Source: Bradyrhizobium sp. ARR65
GTDB lineage: Bacteria > Pseudomonadota > Alphaproteobacteria > Rhizobiales > Xanthobacteraceae
Reading direction: 5' to 3'
Assembly: GCF_000472385.1 (NCBI RefSeq)
Contig: NZ_AWZU01000043.1
Span: forward strand, 228-64,227
DNA length: 64,000 nucleotides
The notes below the pieces were generated by a model, which made no database searches, was not told the DNA's origin, and saw nothing but the letters and a program-made list of their open reading frames with translations. Positions within the stretch are counted from its first letter, which is position 1; each line of letters starts with the position of its first letter. Below are positions 7,838 to 17,778 of the stretch, one piece after another. Position numbers and translations under genes: made by a program.

Positions 7838-10800
7838 TTGCAAGCTGGTCTTAACGATTTCAGCATCGGTTCCAGTCATTATGAAAAGCAATTTCAGGTA
7901 GCCGATACCCTTGCGCTGGCAGTCTGCCGGGCGGCGCAGAGCACAGTTTCCAATTTCTTAATTAGAGCGAAAAGCGCGGACATGAGCTTTTTCGTCAATT
8001 GCTTTGTCAATCGGAAGACAGGGGGCCTCGCGACGTTTCGAGACGTGAGCGGTCGCTTTTCCCGCGTTGCCCTAGCAAAGCGTTCCATACGAGCGCAAAT
8101 CCTAGTCTTTTGTCTTTTGATGACCGCCATTGCGGCGGCCCTCGGCGGCTACGCCACGCTGGGAATCCGCCACGCTGGGGACTTGGTCGCCAGGACCTTC
8201 GATGAATCGCTGATGTCGATCAACTACGCACGCGCGGCTGGCGCGGATTTCGCCGCAATGCGCGTCGCGTCGGCACAACGCCTCACTACAAGTGATCCAG
8301 TGGCCCGTGCAAGGCTCGATGATGAAGTTGATCGGTGGGCAAAAACGCTTTCGGAAGATCTGACAGTTGCAGCGGAGCGGTCGCAATCTGCACGCGCAGC
8401 AAAGGCTGCCATCAAAGTTCAGCAAGCGGCGAACGCCTGGATGGCGCTTCATCACCAAGCGCTTGAAGCGTACAAGGAGAACACCGCGAAGGGGGAAACG
8501 AACGTTCCGGATTCGCCGACCGCCGACGTTGATCGGTATTCCAAGATCGTGAACCAGCAGATCGAGTTGCTGGTCAACTATACGGCTGGCGATGGCTTTC
8601 TATTCCGGCAGCACGCGCTCGCAACGATCAGAAGGGACCTGCAGCTCAACGTGACAGGGCTGACTGTTGCCCTCTCGCTGTCCTGCCTTTTCTCGTGGTT
8701 ATTGGCGCGTCGCATCATTGGGCCTGTCGCGATCGCGTCGAAGGCGGCAAGAAGTATCGCTGATGGTGATTTGAACGCCGATATTCCCGAGGGCGGCAGC
8801 GATGAGCTCGGCACCCTCCTCACCGCAATGGGAATGATGCGGGACAACATCAGGACGATGGTTGATCGAGAGGTGTCGCAACGGCGTTCAGCGCAAGCGA
8901 GGCTTTCCGATGCTCTCGAAAATTCTCGCGAAGGCGTCGTGCTGCTGGATGCGGACGGTCGGATCGCCCTCGCTAACTCGCGGGCCAGCGAGTTCATCCG
9001 CAGCTCCCCGCAGCTCTTGGATTCGAGTCTCCAGTCCGAGCCCATCGGCGCAGGCTCGACGGCCGCAGGAATGATGAATCAAACTTTCGATAGCAACGTC
9101 GATGGATCAGCGAGCGAAGCCCAGCTCCCAGATGGGCGCTGGCTGCGCGTCAGCCGAAGTCCGACGCAGGAAGGCGGCGTCATCGTTGTCTATAGCGACA
9201 TCAGCGCTCTAAAGCGGCAGGAATCAGAATTGCATGCTACGAATCTGAAGCTCGATGCCGCGCTCACGCATATGTCACAAGGTCTGTGCCTTTACGACAG
9301 TGCGGCACGGCTGCAGGTGGTCAATCGTCGGTTCTGTGAGATCTTCAATATTTCGCCTGAGCTTGTTGTGACTGGCATGGCGTTCGAAGACATTCTCAGC
9401 CTAAGCGTTGCCGCCGGAAATCATGGCAACCAGACGCTAGCCGATTTGCTGGCGGAGCACGAAAGGCTGCTAACCGATAACGGGGGTGGCAATTATTTGC
9501 AGCACCTCAGCGACGGACGTATCATCTCCGTTGCTTACCGAGCGACATCTGACGGTGGTAGGCTTGTGACTACTGAGGATGTGACCGAACAACAGAGAGC
9601 CGAATCTCGAATCGCATTCATGGCTCGCCATGATGCTCTGACTAGGCTGCCCAATCGGTCATTGTTGGCGGAGCGCCTTGTACAGGCGATCGCAGAAGCT
9701 GGCCGGGGTTCTGGCTTTGCGGTGCTCTGTCTGGATCTCGATAACTTCAAACAGGTCAATGACACCCTGGGCCACCCGTTAGGTGATGAGCTGCTCTGCG
9801 AGGTCGCCGACCGACTGGGCGCCTGCGTCCGAGAAATTGACACGGTTGCTCGTCTGGGCGGCGACGAATTTGCGATCATACAGGCTGACGTCGAAAATGC
9901 CGCTGATGCCGAACATCTCGCTCGCCGTATTGTGGAGTGTGTCGGGGCACCCTATGAATTGAGCGGCCATCGCTTTGTGACTGGGTGCAGCATCGGAATC
10001 TCGCTGGCGCCGGGCGACGGCACGACCGGTGAAAAGCTTCTGAAGAATGCGGACATGGCATTGTACCGGGCCAAGATGGATGGTCGGGGAACCTGGCGGT
10101 TTTTCGAGCCGGCGATGGACGCGAGCCTGCAGCGACGCCGGGCTCTAGAACTCGATCTTCGCGAGGCAATGAGCAAAGACGAATTCGTTTTGTTCTACCA
10201 GCCGCTTTACGACCTGCGCCTGGACCGGATCAGCGGCTTCGAGGCATTGTTGCGCTGGCGCCATCCAATAAGAGGGCTGGTGTCACCGGACCAGTTCATC
10301 CCGATCGCAGAAGAAATCGGTCTCATCACGCGACTTGGTGAATGGGTCCTCAACCATGCCTGCGAGCAAGCAGCCAGCTGGCCGAACGAGATCAAGCTTG
10401 CAGTCAATGTCTCTGCGGTTCAGTTTCGTGATTCGGACTTTGTTAAGATCATAGAAAACGCACTCGCTGCATCACAACTATCCCCACACCGACTTGAACT
10501 CGAGATCACCGAGTCTGTTCTCCTTTCGAATAGCGCCGAGACGCTTGCAACACTGCATAAGCTGAAGGCGCAGGGGCTGCGTATCGCGTTGGACGACTTT
10601 GGTACTGGCTATTCCTCCCTAAGCTATCTGCGCAGTTTTCCTTTTGACAAGCTCAAGATCGATCAATCGTTCGTCCGCGACGCAACGGCGACCAGCGGAT
10701 CGAAATTGATCGTCCGAGCCGTGATCAGTCTCGGCAAGAGCCTTGGTATGACGACAACAGCGGAGGGCGTCGAGACGATTGAACAGCTGAACCAGATGCG

Positions 10801-10933
10801 CGCGGAAGGCTGCAACGAGGCGCAAGGTTTCTTGCTCAGCCGTCCAGTCCCCGCCACTGAGGTGGCAGCAATGATTTTGACGTTGACAAGCGGCATCAAC
10901 AGAGATGACCTAAGGAATGCAATGGCCAGTTAG
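7838..10933 (+). CDS. membrane GGDEF-EAL cyclic-di-GMP protein with HAMP and PAS
   Basis: Up to 1031 residues. The true start may be the ATG at 7982 (residue 49), since neither has a clear ribosome-binding site. Order: transmembrane segment (QILVFCLLMTAIAAALGGY), periplasmic helical sensor, second transmembrane segment (LTVALSLSCLFSWLLA), HAMP, two PAS-like regions, GGDEF and EAL. The GGDEF motif is intact at residue 674 and is preceded five residues earlier by REID, a complete RxxD inhibitory site. EAL starts at residue 802 (FEALLRWRHP), with EITESVL and DDFGTGYSSLSYL intact. Both diguanylate cyclase and phosphodiesterase activity are possible; net activity cannot be told from sequence. Confidence 0.92.
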   Translation: MQAGLNDFSIGSSHYEKQFQVADTLALAVCRAAQSTVSNFLIRAKSADMSFFVNCFVNRKTGGLATFRDVSGRFSRVALAKRSIRAQILVFCLLMTAIAAALGGYATLGIRHAGDLVARTFDESLMSINYARAAGADFAAMRVASAQRLTTSDPVARARLDDEVDRWAKTLSEDLTVAAERSQSARAAKAAIKVQQAANAWMALHHQALEAYKENTAKGETNVPDSPTADVDRYSKIVNQQIELLVNYTAGDGFLFRQHALATIRRDLQLNVTGLTVALSLSCLFSWLLARRIIGPVAIASKAARSIADGDLNADIPEGGSDELGTLLTAMGMMRDNIRTMVDREVSQRRSAQARLSDALENSREGVVLLDADGRIALANSRASEFIRSSPQLLDSSLQSEPIGAGSTAAGMMNQTFDSNVDGSASEAQLPDGRWLRVSRSPTQEGGVIVVYSDISALKRQESELHATNLKLDAALTHMSQGLCLYDSAARLQVVNRRFCEIFNISPELVVTGMAFEDILSLSVAAGNHGNQTLADLLAEHERLLTDNGGGNYLQHLSDGRIISVAYRATSDGGRLVTTEDVTEQQRAESRIAFMARHDALTRLPNRSLLAERLVQAIAEAGRGSGFAVLCLDLDNFKQVNDTLGHPLGDELLCEVADRLGACVREIDTVARLGGDEFAIIQADVENAADAEHLARRIVECVGAPYELSGHRFVTGCSIGISLAPGDGTTGEKLLKNADMALYRAKMDGRGTWRFFEPAMDASLQRRRALELDLREAMSKDEFVLFYQPLYDLRLDRISGFEALLRWRHPIRGLVSPDQFIPIAEEIGLITRLGEWVLNHACEQAASWPNEIKLAVNVSAVQFRDSDFVKIIENALAASQLSPHRLELEITESVLLSNSAETLATLHKLKAQGLRIALDDFGTGYSSLSYLRSFPFDKLKIDQSFVRDATATSGSKLIVRAVISLGKSLGMTTTAEGVETIEQLNQMRAEGCNEAQGFLLSRPVPATEVAAMILTLTSGINRDDLRNAMAS

Positions 10934-11249
10934 CAAGGATGCCGAAGTATTTCGGAAGCCGTAGAAGATTCGAGGCCGTGCAATCAGGTCAGATCCTAAC
11001 CACCACCCGGCCATGCTGTCGGTGAAGATGCGGCCTAAGAGCTGTGGGGTGTGATCGTAAGGGCGCCCGACGAAGCGACTCGGTTGCTATCTACATGGGG
11101 TCGTCGCTCTAAGCGGAGGCTGCGATGAAAATCCCGTAGCAGCGCGTTGCCGTCACAACCCTTTACGTTGCTGACCTGTTGTTCAGCGACGGATACTTCG
11201 GCGCGCTCCTCCCACGCATCTTCATGCAACTGCGGCCTTAACATTCGAA
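10934..11249. other. stretch without a gene
   Basis: About 315 bases after the GGDEF-EAL gene. No supported coding sequence, terminator with T-run or repeat was seen. Confidence 0.4.
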
Positions 11250-11454
11250 ATGCAGCATTGTCGCGTCTACCTTCTGGACGAGCAGGGGCAAATTTTGAGC
11301 ATTGATCTGGAATCCTGCGATGACGGTGCCGTGAAAGAAGCCGCCAGCGAATGGCGGGGGATCGCGATGCGGAGCTCTGGCAGCAGGATCGGCCCATAGC
11401 GGTATTCGGGCGGCGGTCAGGCTCCTCGCCAAAGCAGCCGTGCAACATCAACTG
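11250..11454 (+). pseudogene. small conserved protein (ELWQ family), frameshifted
   Basis: The ATG at 11250 opens MQHCRVYLLDEQGQILSIDL, which stops at 11399. A one-base shift near 11350 restores GDRDAELWQQDRPIAVF. Joined, the two parts resemble a short protein type (Y-L-D-x-x-G ... D-A-E-L-W-Q) that also forms the N-terminus of the gene at 11669. I infer a frameshifted paralogue. Confidence 0.55.
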
Positions 11455-11668
11455 AGGACCGACACTGCGTGCAATGTTCAACATTCCCCTGTTGCTGCGC
11501 GAAACTGCGACGAGCTGATGGTGCTCGCTCTACGAGAGCGACCGGGCGTGGGAAGTAGGAGGCGCAAACCGCGATCACCAGCACGCCATGCTGTCGAAAG
11601 AGACCTCCCCAACCAAATTCCCGTGGTGCCACGCCCCGTGCTGAATTATTCTCACCAGCGGCGTCGGG

Positions 11669-12286
11669 ATGCCGCATTACCGAGCTTACCTTTTGGCTCA
11701 ATACCGCCGCGTCATAAGCGTGCAATGTGCCGACGAGCAGGAAGCAAGAGAACGTGCCGAGCAATTTGTTGACAACAACGACGTCGAACTATGGCAACTT
11801 GATTGCCGCATTGCGTTATTTGAAGCCATCATAACCCGAACCTTGAAAGAGGCGGGACATGAAAGACCTCAGCGGGCGCAGGACGTGACTGAGCTTGGAA
11901 AGAAAGAGAATGGGCTTCTTGCAGTCCTGGGCCAAGTTCTCGGCGGAAGGGCCCCCGTCCCCGCAGCTAATGCAGCTGAGCCTCCAGATGCGCCGAAAGC
12001 GTCGGAAGTAGTCCGATTCAAGCCACCTGATCGGACCACTTCAACCGCCCAAAAGCGCGGGACCAGTCCAGAGCATCTTCAAAACCTTATCCTTGCCGCG
12101 TTTCGGCAGATCGAAGGATTCCCAAAGAACGGCGTGTCGATCACGGTGTATGGCCTTCATCCTTGGAACGCGATGATCACCTTCGCGCCAGGTTCGAGTT
12201 CATTCAAGAACGCTACGATGTATCGCGAAATGCTGCCGCAGATCGTCGCAAAATTGCGAGAGGACTTCTACGTGAGCTGTGGATAG
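11669..12286 (+). CDS. hypothetical protein with ELWQ-type N-terminal domain
   Basis: 205 residues. The first 55 (MPHYRAYLLAQYRR ... NNDVELWQLDCRIALFEA) match the pattern of short proteins frequent in Bradyrhizobium. A low-complexity proline/alanine linker (about 95-130) follows, then a C-terminal block (HLQNLILAAFRQIEGFPKNG ... LREDFYVSCG) that I do not recognise. It is soluble, with no signal peptide. It may be a fusion of the small domain with another. A relic of a paralogue lies just upstream. Confidence 0.5.
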   Translation: MPHYRAYLLAQYRRVISVQCADEQEARERAEQFVDNNDVELWQLDCRIALFEAIITRTLKEAGHERPQRAQDVTELGKKENGLLAVLGQVLGGRAPVPAANAAEPPDAPKASEVVRFKPPDRTTSTAQKRGTSPEHLQNLILAAFRQIEGFPKNGVSITVYGLHPWNAMITFAPGSSSFKNATMYREMLPQIVAKLREDFYVSCG

Positions 12287-12593
12287 GGCGGGGCTAAGCA
12301 CACTGAGGGACACCGGACAATCCAAAGGCTTCGCGCGGAGACGAGCGCATAGATCGCCGTGCACAATTTAGCCTCGCCGACCGCAGCATTGTATGCGCCG
12401 GTCCAATCTGCCGCCGTCCCGGGTCTCAGCCTATCAAGGCCGACAATTTGGACCCGGCCGACCCGCTTCTCGACCATGTTCCGACACTTTGCAATCCTAG
12501 GGGATTGCGTCTAAAGATGTGGCGAGGGAGCTAAGTGGGGCTGTATTGTCGGGCGCATTTCATTTTGCGGCTGTCTCTGAACGAGATTGCTGT
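12287..12593. other. stretch without a recognisable gene
   Basis: About 300 bases; the minus-strand open frame at 12268-12477 shows no recognisable features and is likely spurious. Confidence 0.35.
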
Positions 12594-13055
12594 GCTTGTT
12601 ATCTTTGTTCACGGTCTCACGGGCGACCCGGTAGACACCTAGACTTCCTCTGTCGCGAGCGAGCCGGAGGGCGGGTATTGGCCACAGTGGCTCGCGGCGG
12701 ACCTGCCCTCACTCAGCTTCTACACGCTAGGCTATCCCGCCAGCGTGTCCGCACAGTGGGCCAAAAAGGAAATGAGCCTGCACGAGCGTGCGAAAAGCAC
12801 CCTCGAACTGCTTGCCGGTTATTCGTTCGGTGCGCGTCCGATCGTTTTCATCTGTCATAGCTTGGGCGGCCTTCTCGTCAAGCAAATGATGAGAACAGCA
12901 GCAGAATCGAGGGACGCCTCTTGGACGAGCATTGACGAAAGCTGCGTCGGAGTATTCTTTTTGGCAACGCCACATACGGGTTCGAGCCTTGCCGATCTGC
13001 TCAAGGCGTTTGCGGGCAGGTTCGCGTCGGTACACGTTGAGAAGCTGACCACCGA
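12594..13055 (+). pseudogene. alpha/beta-hydrolase (SERAC1-like lipase) fragment
   Basis: Reading from 12594 gives LVIFVHGLTGDPVDT, an in-frame TAG where tryptophan is expected, and then about 130 residues. These include WPQWLAADLPSLSFYTLGYP, the nucleophile elbow FICHSLGGLLVKQ and VFFLATPHTGS. This is the esterase/lipase domain often found alone or at the N-terminus of larger NTPase proteins. The start is missing, a stop interrupts it and it is cut at about 13055. It is therefore dead. Confidence 0.7.
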
Positions 13056-13058
13056 CAG

Positions 13059-13205
13059 GTGGCGACCACCGAGATCAAGTGCGACGCGTGCGACGGAAAG
13101 GGATACCCTCCGTGCAGGTGATCGCTCCCGGCCGAAGTATCTATCCGGAGCCCTGCAAGGAGTGCGGCGGCAAGGGGCGGGTGTCCGCGTGTCCATCCGC
13201 GTTTC
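13059..13205 (+). pseudogene. CxxCxGxG small zinc-knuckle protein, frameshifted
   Basis: GTG at 13059 starts MATTEIKCDACDGKGYPP; the frame then closes, but the next frame continues VQVIAPGRSIYPEPCKECGG and KGR. The two halves give a paired CxxCxGxG (DnaJ-like zinc-binding) protein interrupted by a one-base shift near 13100. A second shorter relic with ICDACNGEGYP lies at about 16669-16710. Confidence 0.55.
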
Positions 13206-13362
13206 CGACCGCTATCGTGGGACGATCTTCAACGAGCCGCAGCACCCCTTTGCACTGCGGGCATTCGTAGGTGGTGATGACGTACTCTTGGGTGATCGGA
13301 ACGCTGATGGTCGGACGGCGCTCGACGTCACAGCCTGTGCAGACTGGCTTGGAGGCAATCAT
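13141..13362 (-). CDS. small zinc-ribbon protein
   Basis: 73 residues starting MIASKPVCTGCDVERRPTIS, with a second pair in TYECPQCKGVLRLVE. Two CxxC knuckles suggest one bound zinc. The type is common in Bradyrhizobium genomes and has no known function. The C-terminal part overlaps the decayed CxxCxGxG gene on the other strand, so the tail after AVGNA may not be native. Confidence 0.5.
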   Translation of the reverse strand: MIASKPVCTGCDVERRPTISVPITQEYVITTYECPQCKGVLRLVEDRPTIAVGNADGHADTRPLPPHSLQGSG

Positions 13363-13555
13363 CGATTGAAATACTCGAGCTGAGAAACGGGAACAATCTT
13401 AGTTGAACTCGGACAAATTTGCAGGACCGGAAAATCACGGGGCCGGCGACGCACGACTGACCGGGGATTCTGACATCGCTGCGGCCTCTGCCGATCAGTG
13501 ACTACGGAATGATCCGGAGTTTTCTTTCGGGCCGCGCCCTCTCATCTTGTGGGGC

Positions 13556-13732
13556 ATGGGTCGACCCGTCCTCATCAAGTGTCCCAATACCGGTATGCAA
13601 GTCCAGCACTGGCTTGCCGAAGCGCCGGACGAGCCAAAGGGCTCGTATCGGCAGTTGGTGTGCCCTGCATGCGCTCGGCTCCACTTTGTCAGCGCGGAGA
13701 CCGGCAAGCTTCTAGGCGAAGCACGGCGCTAG
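13556..13732 (+). CDS. small zinc-ribbon protein
   Basis: 58 residues from ATG 13556 (MGRPVLIKCPNTGMQVQHWL). Cysteines in IKCPNTG and VCPACARLHF can form a single zinc ribbon. The closing TGKLLGEARR is also typical of a short protein type widespread in Bradyrhizobium. Function unknown. TTG at 13547 is an alternative start. Confidence 0.55.
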   Translation: MGRPVLIKCPNTGMQVQHWLAEAPDEPKGSYRQLVCPACARLHFVSAETGKLLGEARR

Positions 13733-13813
13733 GAACGAATTCCGGCTCTGGCGCGCGAATCGACGCCTCGCCGAATTTATCCAGGATCCGTGATTGCCAG
13801 CACTTATCGCGCG

Positions 13814-16501
13814 TTATGCTGCGGCTGAGGATGCACCCGCTGCCAGCAGACTCTGGAGCTTGTGGGCCGGAACGGCCGGGCTGAACAGATATCCCTGCAT
13901 CTGGCTGCAACCCAATTGGCATAGGATTTCGCGCTGCCGCTCGGTTTCGACGCCCTCGGCCGTGGTGGTCATCCTGCGCGCGGAAGCCATGCTGACGACA
14001 GCTTGGACGATCGGCGATGAGCCGTCCACTTCCGCAATATTGGTGATGAAGCTGCGGTCGATCTTGATCTTGTCGAAGGGGAAGCGCTGCAAGTAGCTCA
14101 GTGACGAGTAGCCGGTCCCGAAATCGTCGAGCGCGATGCGGACGCCGAGTTCTCGCAACTGCCTGAGGATTGCGAGCGCCTCGTCATCATCGCGGATGAG
14201 CACCGCCTCCGTGATCTCGAGTTCGAGACGCTCCGGAGACAGTCCCGAATCCGCTAGCGCGGACGCTACCTTCAAGGCCAAGGTTTCGGACTTGAACTGA
14301 ACGGGCGAGACGTTGACCGCGAGCCTTATTCCAGGCGGCCAGGCGGCGGCATCCACGCAGGCGCGCCTCAGCGCCCACTCGCCCAGTTCGTTGATGAGGC
14401 CCGTCTCCTCAGCCACCGGGATGAACTCGGCGGGTGAGATCATGCCGCGCTCGGCGTGCCGCCAGCGCAGCAGCGCTTCGCAGCCGGTCACCGCGTTCGT
14501 GGCGAGATCGACGAGTGGCTGGTAATGGATCTCGAAATTGCCGTGGCGCAGCGCATGCCTTAGGTCCGTTTCGAGCCTCAGCCTGGCCTTCATGCGGGCG
14601 TCCATTTCCGGCGCGAAGAACCGGTATGTGCGACGTCCGCCCGCCTTTGCGGCGTACATCGCCAAATCGGCGTGCTTGAGCAGCGCTTCCAGCTCCGTGC
14701 CGTGGTCGGGCGCGATGGCGATCCCGATGCTCGCGTCTGCGCAGATTTCCTGGCCCAAGCAGTCCGACGGATTTCGTATGGCTCGATGAATGTCTTCGGC
14801 GAGTGTCGCAAGCTCCGCGACGTCTTCGAAACCGGACTTGACGACGGCGAATTCGTCGCCACCAAGTCGCGCGACCAGATCGCTCGGATCGACGCAAGCT
14901 TGCAGGCGCGCGGCGATTGACTTCAGGAGTTCGTCGCCTACGAGATGTCCCAACGTGTCGTTGACCGATTTGAACTCGTCCACATCGACATAGAGGATCG
15001 CGAACTGCTTTCCCGGCCCGAGATCGGCAAGCTTGCGTTCGACCTGTGCGCGGAACAGGATTCGGTTAGGCAGGTCGGTCAAAACGTCATAATGAGCCAG
15101 GTGGGCAATTCGCTCCTGTGACCGCACGCGTTCCGTGACGTCCTCGTGCGTGGCCACCCAGCCGCCGTCGGGCACGGGTTCGCTGCTGATCTGAACGAGC
15201 CGCCCGTCGGAGGTCTCGACGACGGCTGTGCTGGCGCTGTATCTGTTACGCAATATGTCGTCGCAATATCTGTCCGCGTCCTCGCGCAGAGATCCCGTTG
15301 CCTTGCGATGGCGCACCACGTCACGAAAGTCGCAGCCCGGTTTAACGACATCCGGAGAGAGCGCGTACATATCCAGATATTTCTTGTTGCACACGATCAG
15401 CCGCTGCGAGGAATCGAACAAGAGCAGTCCCTGGCTCATGTTGTTGATCGCCGTGTCCAGCCGCCGCTTGTCAGTCAGAAGTTCGTGCGCGATTTGCCGG
15501 AAGATCAGGTAGAGCGTCAACGCGATCACCAGAATCGCGGACCCTGCCAGGGCGACGAAGAACTTCGTTTCCGAACGCCAAGCCGCCAATGCGGAGTCCA
15601 CGCTCTTCGTCGCTACGATCACGAGGGGATAGCCGGTCAATATCCGGGATGCGATGAGCCGGTCTTTGCTATCCATCGGGCTGGTCAGCCGACCCGCAAA
15701 ATCCGCCCGCTCGAACACGGCCCTTTGCGCTGCGGAGCCTTTCCTGAAGTTCTGGCCTAATAGCGACTGCACGTGTGGGAACCGCGCCAGCAAGGCGCCA
15801 TCCACATGATGCAACGCGATCGAGGCTTCAGGGCCCAGATCCGCCGAGGCAAAGTAGCTCTCTAGCGATTTCGGCGTCATTGCGCGGGTTACGACACCCA
15901 AGAATTCTCCGTGCGGGCCGGACACCCGTCTCGCGAAGACGATGGCCGAGCCGCCAGAAAAATGGCTGGTGGGCACGACTTCGATCTCGAGAGAACGCGC
16001 CGGATTCTCTCTCAACTTGCTGAAATAGGCGCGGTCCGCGATCCGGACGTCTGGAACGGGCCAGCTTTGGGATGAGTTGATGAGCGTGCCTCTGGAATCG
16101 TACACGTGGGCTCCCGCAAAATCGGTCCAGCCGTTCGTCTTCGCTCTCAGCAGCTGGTGAATTGCAAGCGTGGCCATTTCGCCCTGGAAGGTGTCGGGCG
16201 ACTCGATGCCGTAAGAATTCAGCTCCTCCACGATCTGGTTTTGCACAACAGCAAAATCGTCGAATTGCCGATCGAAGTGGCGCGCCAACAGCAGCACCGC
16301 GCTTTGCAGCTCGCGTTTCCCATTTTCGATCGCGTTATCCCTGAATCTCTCGATGGTGACAGCAGTGCCGGCGGCGATCGCGCCCATCAGCGCAAGCCCG
16401 CAAAAGAGCAGCCAAGCCATCGGTCCGTGGCGCAGCCGATACGAACTCGTCGAGCCCGTTGACCATTTCCCCTGCGCCACCCGTGCAAGCAATTTCTTCA
16501 T
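13814..16501 (-). CDS. membrane GGDEF-EAL cyclic-di-GMP protein with dCACHE-like sensor and PAS
   Basis: 895 residues; the ATG at 16501 follows GGCAGGGGCGGCCC. Two transmembrane segments (about 28-50 and 322-345) enclose a roughly 270-residue periplasmic double-CACHE-like sensor. Then come a PAS region (NNMSQGLLLFDSSQRLIVCN), GGDEF at residue 547 and EAL at 675 (CEALLRWRH), with EITEAVL and DDFGTGYSSLSYL intact. The position of the RxxD inhibitory site reads DPSD, so feedback inhibition is probably lost. This contrasts with the GGDEF-EAL protein at 7838. The periplasmic ligand is unknown. Confidence 0.92.
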   Translation of the reverse strand: MKKLLARVAQGKWSTGSTSSYRLRHGPMAWLLFCGLALMGAIAAGTAVTIERFRDNAIENGKRELQSAVLLLARHFDRQFDDFAVVQNQIVEELNSYGIESPDTFQGEMATLAIHQLLRAKTNGWTDFAGAHVYDSRGTLINSSQSWPVPDVRIADRAYFSKLRENPARSLEIEVVPTSHFSGGSAIVFARRVSGPHGEFLGVVTRAMTPKSLESYFASADLGPEASIALHHVDGALLARFPHVQSLLGQNFRKGSAAQRAVFERADFAGRLTSPMDSKDRLIASRILTGYPLVIVATKSVDSALAAWRSETKFFVALAGSAILVIALTLYLIFRQIAHELLTDKRRLDTAINNMSQGLLLFDSSQRLIVCNKKYLDMYALSPDVVKPGCDFRDVVRHRKATGSLREDADRYCDDILRNRYSASTAVVETSDGRLVQISSEPVPDGGWVATHEDVTERVRSQERIAHLAHYDVLTDLPNRILFRAQVERKLADLGPGKQFAILYVDVDEFKSVNDTLGHLVGDELLKSIAARLQACVDPSDLVARLGGDEFAVVKSGFEDVAELATLAEDIHRAIRNPSDCLGQEICADASIGIAIAPDHGTELEALLKHADLAMYAAKAGGRRTYRFFAPEMDARMKARLRLETDLRHALRHGNFEIHYQPLVDLATNAVTGCEALLRWRHAERGMISPAEFIPVAEETGLINELGEWALRRACVDAAAWPPGIRLAVNVSPVQFKSETLALKVASALADSGLSPERLELEITEAVLIRDDDEALAILRQLRELGVRIALDDFGTGYSSLSYLQRFPFDKIKIDRSFITNIAEVDGSSPIVQAVVSMASARRMTTTAEGVETERQREILCQLGCSQMQGYLFSPAVPAHKLQSLLAAGASSAAA

Positions 16502-16668
16502 GGGCCGCCCCTGCCTTCACGAAGCACTGGTTACGGCAAATCAGACAAGGAGGCGTTATGAATGAGGGTTGACGATAAATTAAAAGCATGCGGAATCAGA
16601 GGCTTGCAGGCTGGATAGCTCGGGTTGCATGCTCCGTGCTTTGCACTAAGAAGCTGCCGGACTCGGAC

Positions 16669-16710
16669 GAGGTCATATGCGACGCCTGCAACGGCGAAGG
16701 ATATCCGCTC
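16669..16710 (+). pseudogene. relic of a CxxCxGxG zinc-knuckle protein
   Basis: A short stretch reads DEVICDACNGEGYP, the same motif as the broken gene at 13059. No start or second knuckle remains. The surrounding 16502-16869 holds nothing else I can support. Confidence 0.3.
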
Positions 16711-16869
16711 CTCCTTGCAATGTACGGCAGCAATCGTTGTCCTTGAACTTGGCAATGGCGCTGCCGGCGCGCGTGGTACAGCGAGCCCTTTCACTGTCCA
16801 ACACGACAGCACAACGGCACGACTAAACTGAACTGGACCCGCCGCTATCGATGGATCGTCGAGAGCAAA

Positions 16870-17274
16870 GAACCGGCGCAAGCAGTTCGTGATTGACGGG
16901 CGAGGCCGTGGTGCTGGGCGTGGACGGTGTCGCCGATTTCAACGCGCTGCATTCGCGTAAGCACGACCACGAGGTGCAGCTCTATGCCTTCGACGTTCTC
17001 GCCATCGATGGCGGTGATCTGCGCGGCTTGCGAACGACCATGCGCAAGACCAACCTTGTGCGCCTGCTCGCGCCGGATGGCATCTTCGTTGTGCCGTTCG
17101 AGCAGGGTGAGATCGGGCCCCAACCTATTCCGTGCTGTCTGCAACATGGGGACTTTGGGACTCGTATCGAAGCGGCGGGATCGGCCGTATCGCGCCGGGC
17201 AATCGCGAGACTGGATCAAGGTGACGAACCGCAGGCATCCGGCGACGGGGCGGGTGACGGACCCGTTCGGGTGA
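16870..17274 (+). pseudogene. ATP-dependent DNA ligase (LigD-type ligase domain) fragment
   Basis: Two frames joined give GEAVVLGVDGVADFNALHSR, VQLYAFDVLAIDGGDLRGL and PDGIFVVPFEQGEIGP, and then, after a shift near 17125, LGLVSKRRDRPYRAGQSRDW and IKVTNRRHP to a stop at 17274. This is the central part and end of the adenylation domain of ATP-dependent ligases of the LigD/LigC kind. The N-terminal half with the catalytic lysine is missing and frameshifts interrupt the rest. Confidence 0.78.
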
Positions 17275-17432
17275 CATCCGTGCGGCGCGAGGCGTGTTGC
17301 CATTTTGCCACGGGCGGCCATTTTCCGCTGACAAATGTCTGCAACCGAGCATTCCCGATCCGCGCATGCCGCTAACTTAGCTGAGATAAAGTCGCTGCCC
17401 CGACCCGATTTATGATGAGGACGAATTTGAAA

Positions 17433-17645
17433 ATGAATTATCGATGTGTAGTGGTACGAGCAGTTGGTCAGCAAGCAGATCGCCTGCGAGCGGAGGCATG
17501 TCGCGTTTCTCGCGATGCCAAAGTGGATTGGTATGCCGAACGAAGGGACCTAGGAACAGCGTTTTGCTTTGAAACCACTGATGCGCGGTCCGCATTCTCC
17601 GGCATTTGCGCCAGAGAAGGTCTCCAATACACGACGGAAGACTAG
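17433..17645 (+). CDS. hypothetical small protein
   Basis: 70 residues (MNYRCVVVRAVGQQADRLRA ... RDLGTAFCFETTDARSAF). No known domain; the sequence resembles short soluble proteins that recur in Bradyrhizobium. An in-frame ATG at 17412 would add seven residues. It stands alone, with no operon partner. Confidence 0.45.
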   Translation: MNYRCVVVRAVGQQADRLRAEACRVSRDAKVDWYAERRDLGTAFCFETTDARSAFSGICAREGLQYTTED

Positions 17646-17778
17646 GAGCTAATCGGTAGCGACAGCCGAAGAGGCCAGGGCCCGACAGCAAAAGATCACC
17701 TTCGCTGGGCGTTGGCGGCTTTCGCTATGTGTTGATCTACTTGCACCGACTATCAATGCATTCTTTTAAGGTTTGGAA

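Noticed and set aside
12268-12477. Minus-strand 69-codon open frame
   Set aside because: No ribosome-binding site, no recognisable pattern and overlap with the end of a better-supported gene.
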